55,752 nt of DNA from Bacteroidaceae bacterium (GCA_017461345.1 JAFTYP010000010.1:1-55752); one strand, 5' to 3'. Positions 26,767-36,284 are shown, counted from the first letter of the stretch. Numbers and translations are program-made. The notes: generated by a model from the sequence alone, not told the origin.

Positions 26767-28161
26767 ATGAAAAAAACAATCTTAAGCGTGCTTGCAGCGT
26801 CTTTCTGCACAGCACTTTCTGCACAGACGAACATTACGCCCGAGGTGCTCAAGCAGCTCGAGGGCAGTTATACGGGTACGCCTACCGAGAAGGCTGTCCG
26901 CAATGCCATCAGCCATGTGGGCATACAGCAGATGGCTGTCAATAGCGAGAACGTTGGCTTGAAGGACAAGAAGTTCAACGTCGAGGTGAAGAACACCGGC
27001 ATCAGCAATCAGAAGAACAGTGGCCGCTGCTGGTTGTTCACGGGGCTGAATGTTTTGCGTGGCAGAGCCATGAAGAAGTTGGGCAATAAGAACTTCTTCC
27101 TCAGCCAGGTCCACCTCTTTTTCTACGACCAGCTGGAGAAGAGTAACCTCTTCCTGCAAGGCATTATAGACACACGCAAGCAGCCCATCGACAGCGAGAT
27201 GGTGCGTTGGCTCTTCCGTAACCCGCTTTCCGATGGCGGCACCTACACCGGTGTTGCCGACCTTGCCATGAAGTATGGTGTGGTGCCTGCGGAGGTTATG
27301 CCCGAAACGTATGTGAGCAACAGCACCAGCGAGTTCTGCGGTCACCTGAAACGCAAGCTTCGTGAGTTCGGCATCACTCTGCGCGAGAAGAGCGAGGCAG
27401 GCATGAGCGAGAAGGAACTGCAGGCTCTCAAGGTGGAGCAGTTGGGCACGGTCTATCGTATGCTTGTGATGGCCTACGGTGTTCCCCCGACGGAGTTCAC
27501 GTGGAAGCCTTCTGCCGACTCTGCCGAGGGCGAGGAGAAGACCTACACTCCGCAGGAGTTCTTCAAGACCTACTGCATCGACGAGGGCGAAGACCTCGTC
27601 AAGGACTATGTAATGCTGATGAACGACCCCAGCCGCCCCTATAATAAAGTCTATGAAATCGACTACGACCGCCATGTTTACGACGGCCACAACTGGCTCT
27701 ATGTAAACCTTCCCATCGAGGAACTGGAGAGCATTGCCATTGCTTCGCTGAAGGACAGTTGCCAGATGTATTTCAGTTGCGACGTCGGCAAGTTCCTCGA
27801 TCGCAACGTAGGCATACTCGACCTGAACAATTTCGACTATGAAAGTCTCCTGGGCACCACCTTCGGCATGAACAAGAAGCAACGCATCGAGAGTTTCGAC
27901 AGCGGCAGTTCTCACGCCATGACCCTGATGGCTGTGGACCTCGACAAGGACGGAAAGGCCAAGAAGTGGAAGGTGGAGAACAGTTGGGGCTCGGACAGCG
28001 GCCAGAACGGCTACATCATCATGACCGGCGAGTGGTTCCGCGAGTACATGTTCCGTGTGGTGGTGAACCGCAAATACTGCCCCGCATCCGTGCTCGAGAC
28101 ACTGAAGCAGAAGCCCGTCCGCCTGCCGGCTTGGGACCCCATGTTCAGCGAGGAAGACTAA
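26767..28161 (+). CDS. Exported bleomycin-hydrolase-type cysteine peptidase (C1B)
   Basis: A 464-aa papain-fold peptidase related to aminopeptidase C/bleomycin hydrolase. The start is the ATG at 26767, giving signal peptide MKKTILSVLAASFCTALSAQ. The catalytic triad is complete: Cys88 in NSGRCWLF, His383 in SSHAMTLM and Asn405 in VENSWG, with the oxyanion Gln in SNQKNSG. Classic PepC enzymes are cytoplasmic hexamers, so export to the periplasm or surface is notable but common in Bacteroidales. A second exported homologue lies at 34875. It probably trims peptides for uptake. Confidence 0.93.
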   Translation: MKKTILSVLAASFCTALSAQTNITPEVLKQLEGSYTGTPTEKAVRNAISHVGIQQMAVNSENVGLKDKKFNVEVKNTGISNQKNSGRCWLFTGLNVLRGRAMKKLGNKNFFLSQVHLFFYDQLEKSNLFLQGIIDTRKQPIDSEMVRWLFRNPLSDGGTYTGVADLAMKYGVVPAEVMPETYVSNSTSEFCGHLKRKLREFGITLREKSEAGMSEKELQALKVEQLGTVYRMLVMAYGVPPTEFTWKPSADSAEGEEKTYTPQEFFKTYCIDEGEDLVKDYVMLMNDPSRPYNKVYEIDYDRHVYDGHNWLYVNLPIEELESIAIASLKDSCQMYFSCDVGKFLDRNVGILDLNNFDYESLLGTTFGMNKKQRIESFDSGSSHAMTLMAVDLDKDGKAKKWKVENSWGSDSGQNGYIIMTGEWFREYMFRVVVNRKYCPASVLETLKQKPVRLPAWDPMFSEED

Positions 28162-28185
28162 CTCCCTTGCCCCTCCGCCCGGAAA

Positions 28186-28259
28186 GGTTAAGCCTTTTGC
28201 CAATAATGCTTAACCATTATGCCCGTAATGGTTAACCTTTCTGCCCGTAATGCTTAACC
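28186..28259. repeat. Family A array, four units
   Basis: GGTTAAGC at 28186, GCTTAACC at 28208, GGTTAACC at 28230 and GCTTAACC at 28252, exactly 22 bp apart. The first and second units have lost perfect palindromy in complementary ways. The array lies between two plus-strand genes, 24 bp after the peptidase stop. Confidence 0.9.
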
Positions 28260-28343
28260 ATTCTCCGACCCCTCCGCAACGAGGTGGGAACCACAGCCGG
28301 GCAGAAACCGAAAACACTAAACGCAACACATTAAGTACAGACG

Positions 28344-28679
28344 ATGGAAACAACAAGACAAAACAAGATAGCACGCCTCATACAGAAGGAGTTGAGCGAC
28401 ATCTTCCAGAAGCAGACAAGTGCCATGCGTGGCGTACTGGTCAGCGTCAGTGCCTGCCGCATCAGCCCCGACCTCAGCCAGTGTCGCGCCTACCTCAGCG
28501 TCTTTCCCAGCGAAAAGTCAGAAGAGATAGTGCAGAACATCAACGCAAACCAGCGACAGGTGCGCTACGAACTCGGCACACGCGTGGGGAAACAACTGCG
28601 CATCATACCCGAACTCAAGTTCTACGTCGACGATAGCCTCGACTACGTAGAGCATATCGACGAACTGCTGAAGAAGTGA
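28344..28679 (+). CDS. rbfA: Ribosome-binding factor A
   Basis: A 111-aa single KH-domain protein that assists 16S rRNA 5'-end maturation. Visible pattern: RQNKIARLIQKELSDIFQ, then LVSVSACRISPDLSQCRAYLSVF and the terminal PELKFYVDDSLDYVEHIDELL, all standard for RbfA. The stop overlaps the GTG start of the downstream permease gene (GTGA), as often seen in Bacteroidales. Confidence 0.96.
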   Translation: METTRQNKIARLIQKELSDIFQKQTSAMRGVLVSVSACRISPDLSQCRAYLSVFPSEKSEEIVQNINANQRQVRYELGTRVGKQLRIIPELKFYVDDSLDYVEHIDELLKK

Positions 28680-29908
28680 ACTACGAACTCTTCATAGCCC
28701 GACGCTACCTCTTTGCCAAGAAGAGCCACCACGCCATCAACATCATCAGCGGCATATCGGTGCTTGGCGTAGCCGTCGCCACCATGGCGATGGTCGTCAC
28801 CCTCAGCGTCTTCAACGGATTCCAGGACCTCGTGGCCGACCTCTTCACAGCCTTCGATCCCGAACTGCGCGTCACACTCACCGACGGACAGACCGTCAGC
28901 ACCAAAGACCCCGCTCTGCTCCAACTCAAGAAACACGATGCAGTGGATGTCTATACACCCGTGCTCGAAGGGCAAGCACTCGTCGTGCAGGACGGAAGGC
29001 AACAGGTGGTCACCATAAAAGGCGTGGCAGACAACATCACCGAACAAGCCCATATCCAGGACATCCTCTACGGCGACGGCTCCTTCTGCCTGCATGCCGA
29101 TGTCCTGGAATACGGCATACTCGGCATACAACTTGCCCAGCAACTCGGACTCCCTGCCTACTTCGAGAACCCCCTCCAGGTCTATGCCCCCAAACCCGGC
29201 GAGCGCGTCAACATGGGCAACCCGCTCTCCTCCTTCAATCACGAGGAGTTGCAGAGTCCCGGCGTCGTCTTCGTCGTGCGACAGGCAAAGTATGATGCAA
29301 ACTACATCCTCACCAGTCTCGGCTTCGCCCAACGCCTCTTCGAGAGGCAAGGCAGAGTGTCGGGCGTGGAAATCAAAGTCAAAGAAGGCTTCAAGGTAGA
29401 CAAGACAAAACAAGAACTGCAAGCACTGCTCGGCGAACGCTTCAAGGTGCAGGACCGATACGAACAGCAAGACGACATCTTCCGCGTCATGCGCATCGAA
29501 AAACTCATCTCCCATGTCTTCCTCTCCTTTATCCTGCTGGTGGCATGCTTCAATATCATCGGCTCGCTCTCCATGCTCATGATAGACAAAAGGCAAGACA
29601 TACGGACACTCCGCAGCCTTGGAGCAAACGATGCTCAGATAAGCACCATCTTCCGCCTCGAAGGGCACATCATCAGCCTTGCAGGAGCCTTGCTCGGCCT
29701 CCTGCTCGGAGCCATCCTCTGCTGGGTACAGCAAGAGTACGGATTGGTAACAATGGGCGACAGCGAAGGCAGTTTCATCGTCGATGCCTACCCCGTGAGC
29801 GTCTATCTCACAGACATACTCCTTGTTCTCGTTACCGTTCTGGTTGTCAGTTGGCTCGCCATATGGTATCCGGTGAACTACCTTTCCAAAAAGATACTTA
29901 AGACCTGA
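28676..29908 (+). CDS. LolC/E-like FtsX-domain ABC permease
   Basis: A 410-aa inner-membrane permease of the MacB/FtsX family, LolCDE branch, thought to extract lipoproteins for outer-membrane sorting. The N-terminus (ARRYLFAKKSHHAINIISGISVLGVAVATMAMVV, VFNGFQDLV) is typical. A large periplasmic domain follows, then three helices (HVFLSFILLVACFNIIGSL, ISLAGALLGLLLGAILCW, ILLVLVTVLVVSWLAIW). The GTG start overlaps the rbfA stop. The ATPase partner is not adjacent. Confidence 0.9.
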   Translation: MNYELFIARRYLFAKKSHHAINIISGISVLGVAVATMAMVVTLSVFNGFQDLVADLFTAFDPELRVTLTDGQTVSTKDPALLQLKKHDAVDVYTPVLEGQALVVQDGRQQVVTIKGVADNITEQAHIQDILYGDGSFCLHADVLEYGILGIQLAQQLGLPAYFENPLQVYAPKPGERVNMGNPLSSFNHEELQSPGVVFVVRQAKYDANYILTSLGFAQRLFERQGRVSGVEIKVKEGFKVDKTKQELQALLGERFKVQDRYEQQDDIFRVMRIEKLISHVFLSFILLVACFNIIGSLSMLMIDKRQDIRTLRSLGANDAQISTIFRLEGHIISLAGALLGLLLGAILCWVQQEYGLVTMGDSEGSFIVDAYPVSVYLTDILLVLVTVLVVSWLAIWYPVNYLSKKILKT

Positions 29909-29910
29909 CA

Positions 29911-31119
29911 ATGTCCACCGCATACCCCTTCGCCCGGCCGCTATACGTAATGGCAAAACCCGCAGGACCACTGTGTAACCTGCGCTGCCAATACTGCTAT
30001 TATCTGGAGAAACAACATCTGTCCGAGAGACAACAAGGCGGCATGAACGACAAACTGCTGGAACATTACATCCGCGACTATATCCAACTCCAGCAAACCC
30101 CCGACGTACTCTTCACATGGCATGGCGGCGAACCCATGCTCAAGCCCCTCAGTTTCTACAAACAAGCCGTGCGCTTGCAACAATATTACGGGCGAGGCAA
30201 ACGCATCAGCAACAGCATCCAGACCAATGGCCTGCTGCTCACGCCCGAATGGTGCCGCTTTCTCCACGACGAAGGATGGCTCGTGGGCATCAGCATCGAC
30301 GGCACACAAGAGCAACACGATGCTTATCGGCACGACATTCAGGGCAATGGCACCTGGCAAAAGGTGGTGGACAGCATCAAAATGCTCAACGAATACGGAG
30401 TGGAATGGAACGCCATGGCAACAGCCAACCACTTCAATGCCAAGAATCCATTAGCGTTTTATCGCTTCTTCCGCGACGAATTGCATTGCAAGTTCCTCCA
30501 GATAAGTCCCGTAGTAGAACGTATTCGCGAACACACAGACGGCAGGCATCTTGCACATCTCTTCGATGAAAACTGTCCCATTGCCCCCTTCAGTATCCGC
30601 CCCGAGGAATGGGGAAATTTCATGTGCGACATCTTTGACGAATGGGTTCGCCACGATGTGGGAGAAGTCTTCGTACAACTCTTCGATGCCACACTTGCCG
30701 GATGGATGGGCGTAGAACCAGGCATTTGTGTCTATGCCGAAGAGTGCGGACACGCAGCCGTCATGGAACACAACGGCGATGTCTATTCCTGCGACCACTT
30801 TGTCTTCCCACAATATAAATTGGGCAACATACGTACAAATGGCTTGCCACAAATGCTTTACGGCACCAAACAAAGCCAATTCAGCAGACTCAAACGGGAA
30901 GCATTGCCCCGACAGTGTCGCCAGTGCGAATGGCTCAAAGCATGCCATGGCGAATGTCCACGCCTTCGTTTCCTCCATACTGCCGACGGAGAACCCGGAC
31001 TCAATTATCTTTGTGCCGGCTATCGTATTTTCTTCCAACATGTGGGCCCTTATATGGATTTTATGCGAAAAGAACTCCTTGCCGGCAGGCCTGCAAGTGG
31101 CGTTATGCAACTCTTTTAA
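29911..31119 (+). CDS. Anaerobic sulfatase-maturating radical SAM enzyme
   Basis: A 402-aa radical SAM/SPASM protein. Anaerobic sulfatase-maturating enzymes oxidise an active-site Cys or Ser of sulfatases to formylglycine. The radical SAM cluster motif CNLRCQYC is at Cys22, Cys26 and Cys29; TWHGGEPML, SIQTNGLLL and VGISIDG are family blocks; the C-terminal cysteine-rich SPASM region includes GICVYAEECGHAAV, DVYSCDHFVFP and CRQCEWLKACHGECP. It follows the permease gene by 2 bp. No sulfatase gene is in the window, so its client must be elsewhere. Confidence 0.92.
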   Translation: MSTAYPFARPLYVMAKPAGPLCNLRCQYCYYLEKQHLSERQQGGMNDKLLEHYIRDYIQLQQTPDVLFTWHGGEPMLKPLSFYKQAVRLQQYYGRGKRISNSIQTNGLLLTPEWCRFLHDEGWLVGISIDGTQEQHDAYRHDIQGNGTWQKVVDSIKMLNEYGVEWNAMATANHFNAKNPLAFYRFFRDELHCKFLQISPVVERIREHTDGRHLAHLFDENCPIAPFSIRPEEWGNFMCDIFDEWVRHDVGEVFVQLFDATLAGWMGVEPGICVYAEECGHAAVMEHNGDVYSCDHFVFPQYKLGNIRTNGLPQMLYGTKQSQFSRLKREALPRQCRQCEWLKACHGECPRLRFLHTADGEPGLNYLCAGYRIFFQHVGPYMDFMRKELLAGRPASGVMQLF

Positions 31120-31205
31120 TGTTTTCTTAGCGCGAAACTTGTCGATGTAGATAAAAAAACGTAATTTTACGCCGCGAAAATAAGAAAAAGCTATATTATA
31201 TATCC

Positions 31206-32084
31206 ATGAAAACCAAAGCAATTACAGAGGTTACACCGCTCGGGGAGAAGGACTGTTTCCTGATGGTAGATCGTGACAAAGACGCTTTCACCTATCCTTT
31301 GCACAAACACGAAGAGTTGGAGTTGAACTTCGTGGAGAATAGCGACGGTGCCAGACGCATTGTGGGCGACAGCATAGAAGTGCTCGGCAAGTATGACCTT
31401 GTACTTGTCGGCAGCAGATTGGAGCACATGTGGGAGCAATACGATTGCCAAAGCCATTCTATTCACGAGATAACCATTCAGTTCCCGCCCGATTTGTTGG
31501 GTGAGCAGTTCTTGAAGAAGAACCAGTTGAACAGTTTGCGTACTCTTTTCGAGAATGCCAAACGCGGTGTCGCTTTCGAGTTACCTGTCATAATGAGAGT
31601 GTATGAAAAGATTACAAGCATCACGGCGGCACAACCGGGCTTCTACCGTATGCTTTCTCTGCTCGAAATACTTTACGAACTTTCATTGCAGGAGGAATAC
31701 CATTTGCTGGCCAGCAAATCGTTTGCCAACGTGAAGAATACACCCGAGAGCCGTCGAGTTCGTGCCGTCGAGGAATATATCGACCAGAATTTCCGTCAGG
31801 AGATTCGCCTGAAAACACTCTCGGATATCGCTGGCATGACGCCCGCTGCGTTCAGTCGTTTCTTCCATGCTCGTACAGGAAAGACTGTTTCCGATTACAT
31901 CATCGACATCCGTTTGGGCTATGCTGCCCGTCTTTTGGTCGATTCACATTCCAATGTGGCGGAGATATGCTATAATTGTGGCTTTAATAACATCAGCAAC
32001 TTCAACCGTATCTTCAAGAAGAAGAAAGGATGCTCGCCTACAGCCTTCCGCGACAACTACCACAAGAGTAAGATAATAATTTAG
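31206..32084 (+). CDS. AraC-family transcriptional regulator
   Basis: A 292-aa regulator with an N-terminal cupin-like sensor (LHKHEELELNFVENSDGARR) and a C-terminal double helix-turn-helix (LKTLSDIAGMTPAAFSRFF; VAEICYNCGFNNISNFNRIF; KKKKGCSPTAFRDNY). This architecture usually senses a small molecule, often a sugar. The GH5 mannanase gene starts 21 bp downstream, so it probably regulates the mannanase and co-transcribed genes. Confidence 0.93.
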   Translation: MKTKAITEVTPLGEKDCFLMVDRDKDAFTYPLHKHEELELNFVENSDGARRIVGDSIEVLGKYDLVLVGSRLEHMWEQYDCQSHSIHEITIQFPPDLLGEQFLKKNQLNSLRTLFENAKRGVAFELPVIMRVYEKITSITAAQPGFYRMLSLLEILYELSLQEEYHLLASKSFANVKNTPESRRVRAVEEYIDQNFRQEIRLKTLSDIAGMTPAAFSRFFHARTGKTVSDYIIDIRLGYAARLLVDSHSNVAEICYNCGFNNISNFNRIFKKKKGCSPTAFRDNYHKSKIII

Positions 32085-32105
32085 TTCATATTCATAGTAA
32101 AAGTT

Positions 32106-33428
32106 ATGAAGCGTTTCGCTTATCTCTATATAGTGGTGGCTCTTGCTGCACTCATTGGCTGCCAGAGCAATCAGTTTGGGACGGATTTGGAGTTCGTTAC
32201 GACTCGCGATGGAAGGTTCTATCGCGGCGACACCGAGTACAAGTTCATTGGCGCAAACTTCTGGTACGGTGCAGTTTTGGCAAGTGAAGGTCAGGGCGGC
32301 GACCGTGAACGGCTGCAGAAGGAACTCGACCTGATGCAGGAAGTGGGCATCACCAACGTGCGTGTCCTTGTTGGTGGCGAAGGTCCGGACACTGTGGCTT
32401 CTCATGTTGTGCCTGTCCTTCAGCCCGAGCCGGGCGTATATAACGACACCATCTTGCAAGGCTTGGACTATCTCATAGCAGGACTTGAGAAGCGTGAAAT
32501 GACGGCTGTCCTCTTCCTAAATAATTCATGGGAATGGAGTGGGGGATATGGTGCTTATCTGGAATGGGCAGGTTGCGGTCCTGTACCCGACTGGTCGGAC
32601 TGGACAATAGCACAGAACTATCATTGCCAATTCGTGAAGAACGACAGTGCAAAGGCAATGGCAGAGCGTCATGTTCGCTATATTGTTTCTCGCACCAATA
32701 CCGTTACAGGCAAACCTTACAGCGAGTCGCCTGCCATCATGGCTTGGGAACTTGCTAACGAACCTCGTGCCTTTGCAAGAGATTCTGTAACGAAGGCTTG
32801 CTTTGCAGAGTGGGTTGAGGCACAGGCTAAACTCATCAAGAGCCTCGACAGCAACCATTTGGTTACGACAGGAAGCGAGGGAATTGAAGGTTGTGAGGAA
32901 GATTCCGCTCTATTCCGCAAGATACATGCCTTTCCCGAGATTGACTACATCTGCATCCATATTTGGCCTTACAACTGGCGTTGGCTTGGTCCGGCAAGTG
33001 GTCCGCTTACGAATGGCTTGGCTAAGAATGGCGAGACCTCTGTCGTGGACAGTGTCCCTTTTGCTTCTCGTATGACTCGTGCTTATATGGACCGTTGTTG
33101 GGATGTCGTGAAGGAATTGAACAAACCAATGGTTTTGGAGGAGTTCGGCTATCCTCGAGACGGCTATCGCATAGAATTGAATTCGACCACTCAAGGTCGC
33201 GACAGTTATTATGAATATGCTTTCAGTCTGATGGACGAGGGCAAGTTGCAAGGCTGCTGCTTCTGGGCTTGGGGCGGTTATGCTCAGCCCAAGCATGTTC
33301 GCTGGCAGCGTTGGGACGATTATGTAGGCGACCCTGCTCAAGAGGAACAAGGCCTGAACGCTGTCTTTGCATCAGACACAACAACGCTCGAAGTCATTCG
33401 CCAGGCTGCAGAGAGGCTTAGTAAGTGA
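32106..33428 (+). CDS. GH5-family beta-mannanase lipoprotein
   Basis: A 440-aa glycoside hydrolase family 5 protein, closest in pattern to subfamily 7 endo-beta-1,4-mannanases. The N-terminus is a lipoprotein signal (VVALAALIGCQS), so it is anchored to a membrane. Key blocks are FIGANFWYGAVLAS, AWELANEPR (acid/base Glu219), ICIHIWPYNW and PMVLEEFGYPRDG (nucleophile region Glu345/346). It fits a mannan theme with the AraC gene upstream and the mannosidase and mannose genes elsewhere in the window. Exact substrate (mannan, glucomannan or galactomannan) is unknown. Confidence 0.92.
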   Translation: MKRFAYLYIVVALAALIGCQSNQFGTDLEFVTTRDGRFYRGDTEYKFIGANFWYGAVLASEGQGGDRERLQKELDLMQEVGITNVRVLVGGEGPDTVASHVVPVLQPEPGVYNDTILQGLDYLIAGLEKREMTAVLFLNNSWEWSGGYGAYLEWAGCGPVPDWSDWTIAQNYHCQFVKNDSAKAMAERHVRYIVSRTNTVTGKPYSESPAIMAWELANEPRAFARDSVTKACFAEWVEAQAKLIKSLDSNHLVTTGSEGIEGCEEDSALFRKIHAFPEIDYICIHIWPYNWRWLGPASGPLTNGLAKNGETSVVDSVPFASRMTRAYMDRCWDVVKELNKPMVLEEFGYPRDGYRIELNSTTQGRDSYYEYAFSLMDEGKLQGCCFWAWGGYAQPKHVRWQRWDDYVGDPAQEEQGLNAVFASDTTTLEVIRQAAERLSK

Positions 33429-33467
33429 ATGTATCAAATAGTAAACGATTAAATAGTAAATAATAAG

Positions 33468-34856
33468 GTGTTATTCGACAAACAGACATATATTGAGCGA
33501 AGAAGGTTGCTCAAGGAACGCATCGGCTCGGGCATCATCTTGCTGATGGGCAACAACGACTCGCCAGCCAATTATCCCAACAACGTCTATCGCTTCCGTC
33601 AGGACAGTTCGTTCCTTTATTTCTATGGACAGCATCGCGAAGGCTTGGCCGGTATCATCGATGTAGATAACAATCAGGAATACCTCGTTGGCGATGATAT
33701 CGACATCGACGACATCGTTTGGTTCGGCTCTGTAGATAGTGTTGCCGACATGGCAGCAGAGTGCGGTGTGGCAAACACTTTGCCTATGAAGAACCTTTCG
33801 GACTTCGTGAAGAAGGCAAAGGCCAGTGGCCGGCGCATCCATTTCCTGCCGCCTTATCGTCACGACACCATGATTCAACTCATGGACATGTTGGGCATAC
33901 ATCCATCTCAGCAAAGAGAGGCTGCCAGCCTGGAACTCATCAAGGCGGTGGTCGACTTGCGTGCGGTGAAGAGTCAGGGCGAGATAGAAGAGATAGAGCG
34001 CGCATGTGCCATTGGCTACGAGATGCATACCACGGCTATGAAGATGTGTCGCGAAGGTGTGACGGAACAGGAGATTGCGGGCAGAATCAGTGGCATTGCC
34101 AGCAGTTATGGCTGCAAGGAAAGTTTCCCGAGCATAGTGACGATGCATGGCGAGATAATGCATGGCTATCCCAGTCCTCGCCTTCTCAAGGCAGGTCGTT
34201 TGCTCTTGGTAGATGCAGGAGCAGAGACGAACGAGAACTATTGTAGCGACAATACACGTACGACACCCATCAGCGGCACCTTTACACAACGCCAGCGTGA
34301 GATTTACAGCATTGTCGAAGAATGTCACGACTATGCTTTGACGCTTGCTGCGCCTGGTGTGAAGTGGTGGGACGTGCACTTTGGTGTTTGCCGATTGATG
34401 ACGGAGCGACTCAAGGAACTCGGCCTCATGAAGGGCGATACCGAGGCAGCCGTTCGTGCCGGTGCCCATGCCATGTTTATGCCTCATGGCCTGGGTCACA
34501 TGATGGGCATGGATGTTCACGATATGGAAGGTTTGGGACAGACCTATGTCGGCTTCGACGATGAGGTGCGTCCCAATCTCGACCAGTTTGGAACAAATTG
34601 CCTCCGTTGCGGACGTCGTTTGCAGGAAGGTTTTGTCATGACCGATGAGCCGGGCATTTATTTTATTCCTGCCCTCATCGATGATTGGAGGAGCAAGGGC
34701 CATTGTGCAGAGTTCCTCAACTTCGACCTTCTGGAGACATACAAGGACTTTGGTGGCATTCGCATTGAGGACGACATCCTTATTACTGCCGACGGTTGCC
34801 GTTATTTGGGCGAGAAGCGAATCCCATATCATTTGAGCGAAATAGAAAATCCATAA
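33468..34856 (+). CDS. Xaa-Pro aminopeptidase (M24B)
   Basis: A 462-aa metallopeptidase that removes N-terminal residues before proline. The N-terminal creatinase-like domain (LLMGNNDSPANYPNNVYRFR, FLYFYGQ) is followed by the pita-bread domain with its five metal ligands in order: VDAGAE, CSDNTRT, HGLGHMMGMDVHD, MTDEPGIYF and RIEDDILIT. The start is GTG 33468; no earlier in-frame start is compatible with the usual N-terminus. No signal peptide, so cytoplasmic. It sits between the GH5 gene and the second C1 peptidase gene, with gaps of 39 and 18 bp. Confidence 0.93.
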   Translation: MLFDKQTYIERRRLLKERIGSGIILLMGNNDSPANYPNNVYRFRQDSSFLYFYGQHREGLAGIIDVDNNQEYLVGDDIDIDDIVWFGSVDSVADMAAECGVANTLPMKNLSDFVKKAKASGRRIHFLPPYRHDTMIQLMDMLGIHPSQQREAASLELIKAVVDLRAVKSQGEIEEIERACAIGYEMHTTAMKMCREGVTEQEIAGRISGIASSYGCKESFPSIVTMHGEIMHGYPSPRLLKAGRLLLVDAGAETNENYCSDNTRTTPISGTFTQRQREIYSIVEECHDYALTLAAPGVKWWDVHFGVCRLMTERLKELGLMKGDTEAAVRAGAHAMFMPHGLGHMMGMDVHDMEGLGQTYVGFDDEVRPNLDQFGTNCLRCGRRLQEGFVMTDEPGIYFIPALIDDWRSKGHCAEFLNFDLLETYKDFGGIRIEDDILITADGCRYLGEKRIPYHLSEIENP

Positions 34857-34874
34857 TAATAAATTCCAAAACAA

Positions 34875-36092
34875 ATGAAAAAACTTATCGTATTTGCTGC
34901 AGTAGCAATGCTCGTATTGCCTGTGGCTGCAAAAAGTAAGAAGAAAGAGGCTCCGAAGGACAGCCTTATCTTCACAACAGTAGTAGAGAACCCTGTGACA
35001 AGCATCAAGAACCAGAACAGCAGCGGCACTTGCTGGGCTTATTCTTCTCTGGCTTTCCTGGAGAGTGAAGTCATCAAGAAGCATCCTGAGATGAAGGACG
35101 ACCTCGACCTCTGCGAGTCGTTCCTCGTGAGCAAGACTTATGTTGACCGTGCCGACAAGCATGTTCGCACCCATGGCGATGCAAGTTTCAGCCAGGGTGG
35201 CAGTTTCGAGGATGCCATCCACTGCATGAGAGTGAACGGTCTTGTGCCGGAAGGTGTGATGCCTTATCCCATCACAGAGTATGGCGACTCGCTGTTCAAC
35301 TTCGGTTTCTTCTTCCCTCCCATGGAGGCTTACCTGAAGAGCGTTGCCACAAGCAGTTCCAAGAAGATCTATCCTCAAGCATGGAAGTCTGCACATCAGG
35401 CAATGCTCGATGGCTACTTCGGCAAGTGCCCCACAGAGTTCGAGTACAAGGGCAAGCGTTACACACCGCAGTCTTTCGTCAAGGACTACCTCACACTCGA
35501 TCCTAACGACTATGTCAGCCTCACCAGTTATACACACCATCCCTTCTACACCAGTTTTATTCTCGAGATTCAGGACAACTGGCGTTGGGCAAGCAGTTAC
35601 AACCTTCCTATGGAGGAACTGAGCCGTGTTATGTACGAGGCAGTGAAGAATGGCTGGACTTTCGCTTGGGGTGCAGACGTCAGCGAGGATGGTTTCAGCC
35701 GTCGCACCGGTAAGAACAAGAGCGTTGCCATGGTGCCCGACACCAAGTTCAAGGCAGGCGTAGGCAGCGACCAGGCACGTTGGACAGGCGAGAAAGCCAG
35801 CGAGAAGGTGGAAATCGTGAGTGCAAATGCCGAGAAGACCATCACACAGGAGATGCGTCAGCAGGCTTATGACAACTGGGAAACCACAGACGACCACGGC
35901 ATGCAGATTTATGGTATTGCCAAGGACCAGTGGGGTAAGGAGTATTTCATGATGAAGAACTCATGGGGTGAGAGTGGTCCCTACAAGGGCTTCTGGTATG
36001 TAAGCCAGGCTTATGCTGCATACAAGACCATGAACATCGTCATCAACAAGAACGCCATCCCTGCCGACATCCGTCAGAAACTCGGCATCTAA
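34875..36092 (+). CDS. Second exported C1B cysteine peptidase
   Basis: A 405-aa bleomycin-hydrolase-like papain-fold peptidase with signal peptide (KLIVFAAVAMLVLPVAA). The catalytic set is Cys53 in SSGTCWAYSS, His341 in DDHGMQIYG and Asn362 in MKNSWG. It is shorter than the homologue at 26767 and diverged from it, so the two are old paralogues rather than a recent duplication. Downstream of an M24 aminopeptidase gene, it may take part in peptide scavenging, especially of proline-rich peptides. A terminator follows. Confidence 0.92.
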   Translation: MKKLIVFAAVAMLVLPVAAKSKKKEAPKDSLIFTTVVENPVTSIKNQNSSGTCWAYSSLAFLESEVIKKHPEMKDDLDLCESFLVSKTYVDRADKHVRTHGDASFSQGGSFEDAIHCMRVNGLVPEGVMPYPITEYGDSLFNFGFFFPPMEAYLKSVATSSSKKIYPQAWKSAHQAMLDGYFGKCPTEFEYKGKRYTPQSFVKDYLTLDPNDYVSLTSYTHHPFYTSFILEIQDNWRWASSYNLPMEELSRVMYEAVKNGWTFAWGADVSEDGFSRRTGKNKSVAMVPDTKFKAGVGSDQARWTGEKASEKVEIVSANAEKTITQEMRQQAYDNWETTDDHGMQIYGIAKDQWGKEYFMMKNSWGESGPYKGFWYVSQAYAAYKTMNIVINKNAIPADIRQKLGI

Positions 36093-36130
36093 GCGGCGAT
36101 ATACATATTATATATATAACAGTACAACAG

Positions 36131-36168
36131 GAGCGGCACATCATCAGCAGATGGTGTGCCGCTCTTTT
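36131..36168 (+). terminator. Intrinsic terminator after the second C1 peptidase
   Basis: GAGCGGCACA (36131-36140) pairs with TGTGCCGCTC (36155-36164), extended by TCAT/ATGG, followed by TTTT. Confidence 0.85.
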
Positions 36169-36218
36169 GCTGTGCAGTTCGCAGGAAGGACGTGTCCGTT
36201 TTGCAAACTACACGTGTG

Positions 36219-36284
36219 AACTTGCCCGACTTCTCTGCAGAACTTGCCCGACTTCTCTGCAGAAGTTTGTCGACTTCTCTATAT
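36219..36284. repeat. Family B 22-bp array, three units
   Basis: Two exact copies of AACTTGCCCGAC plus TTCTCTGCAG (36219-36240, 36241-36262) and a diverged third (36263-36284, AAGTTTGTCGACTTCTC and onward). The array is preceded by GAAGGACGTGTCCG and CTACACGTGTG, shared with the other family B loci. Confidence 0.9.
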
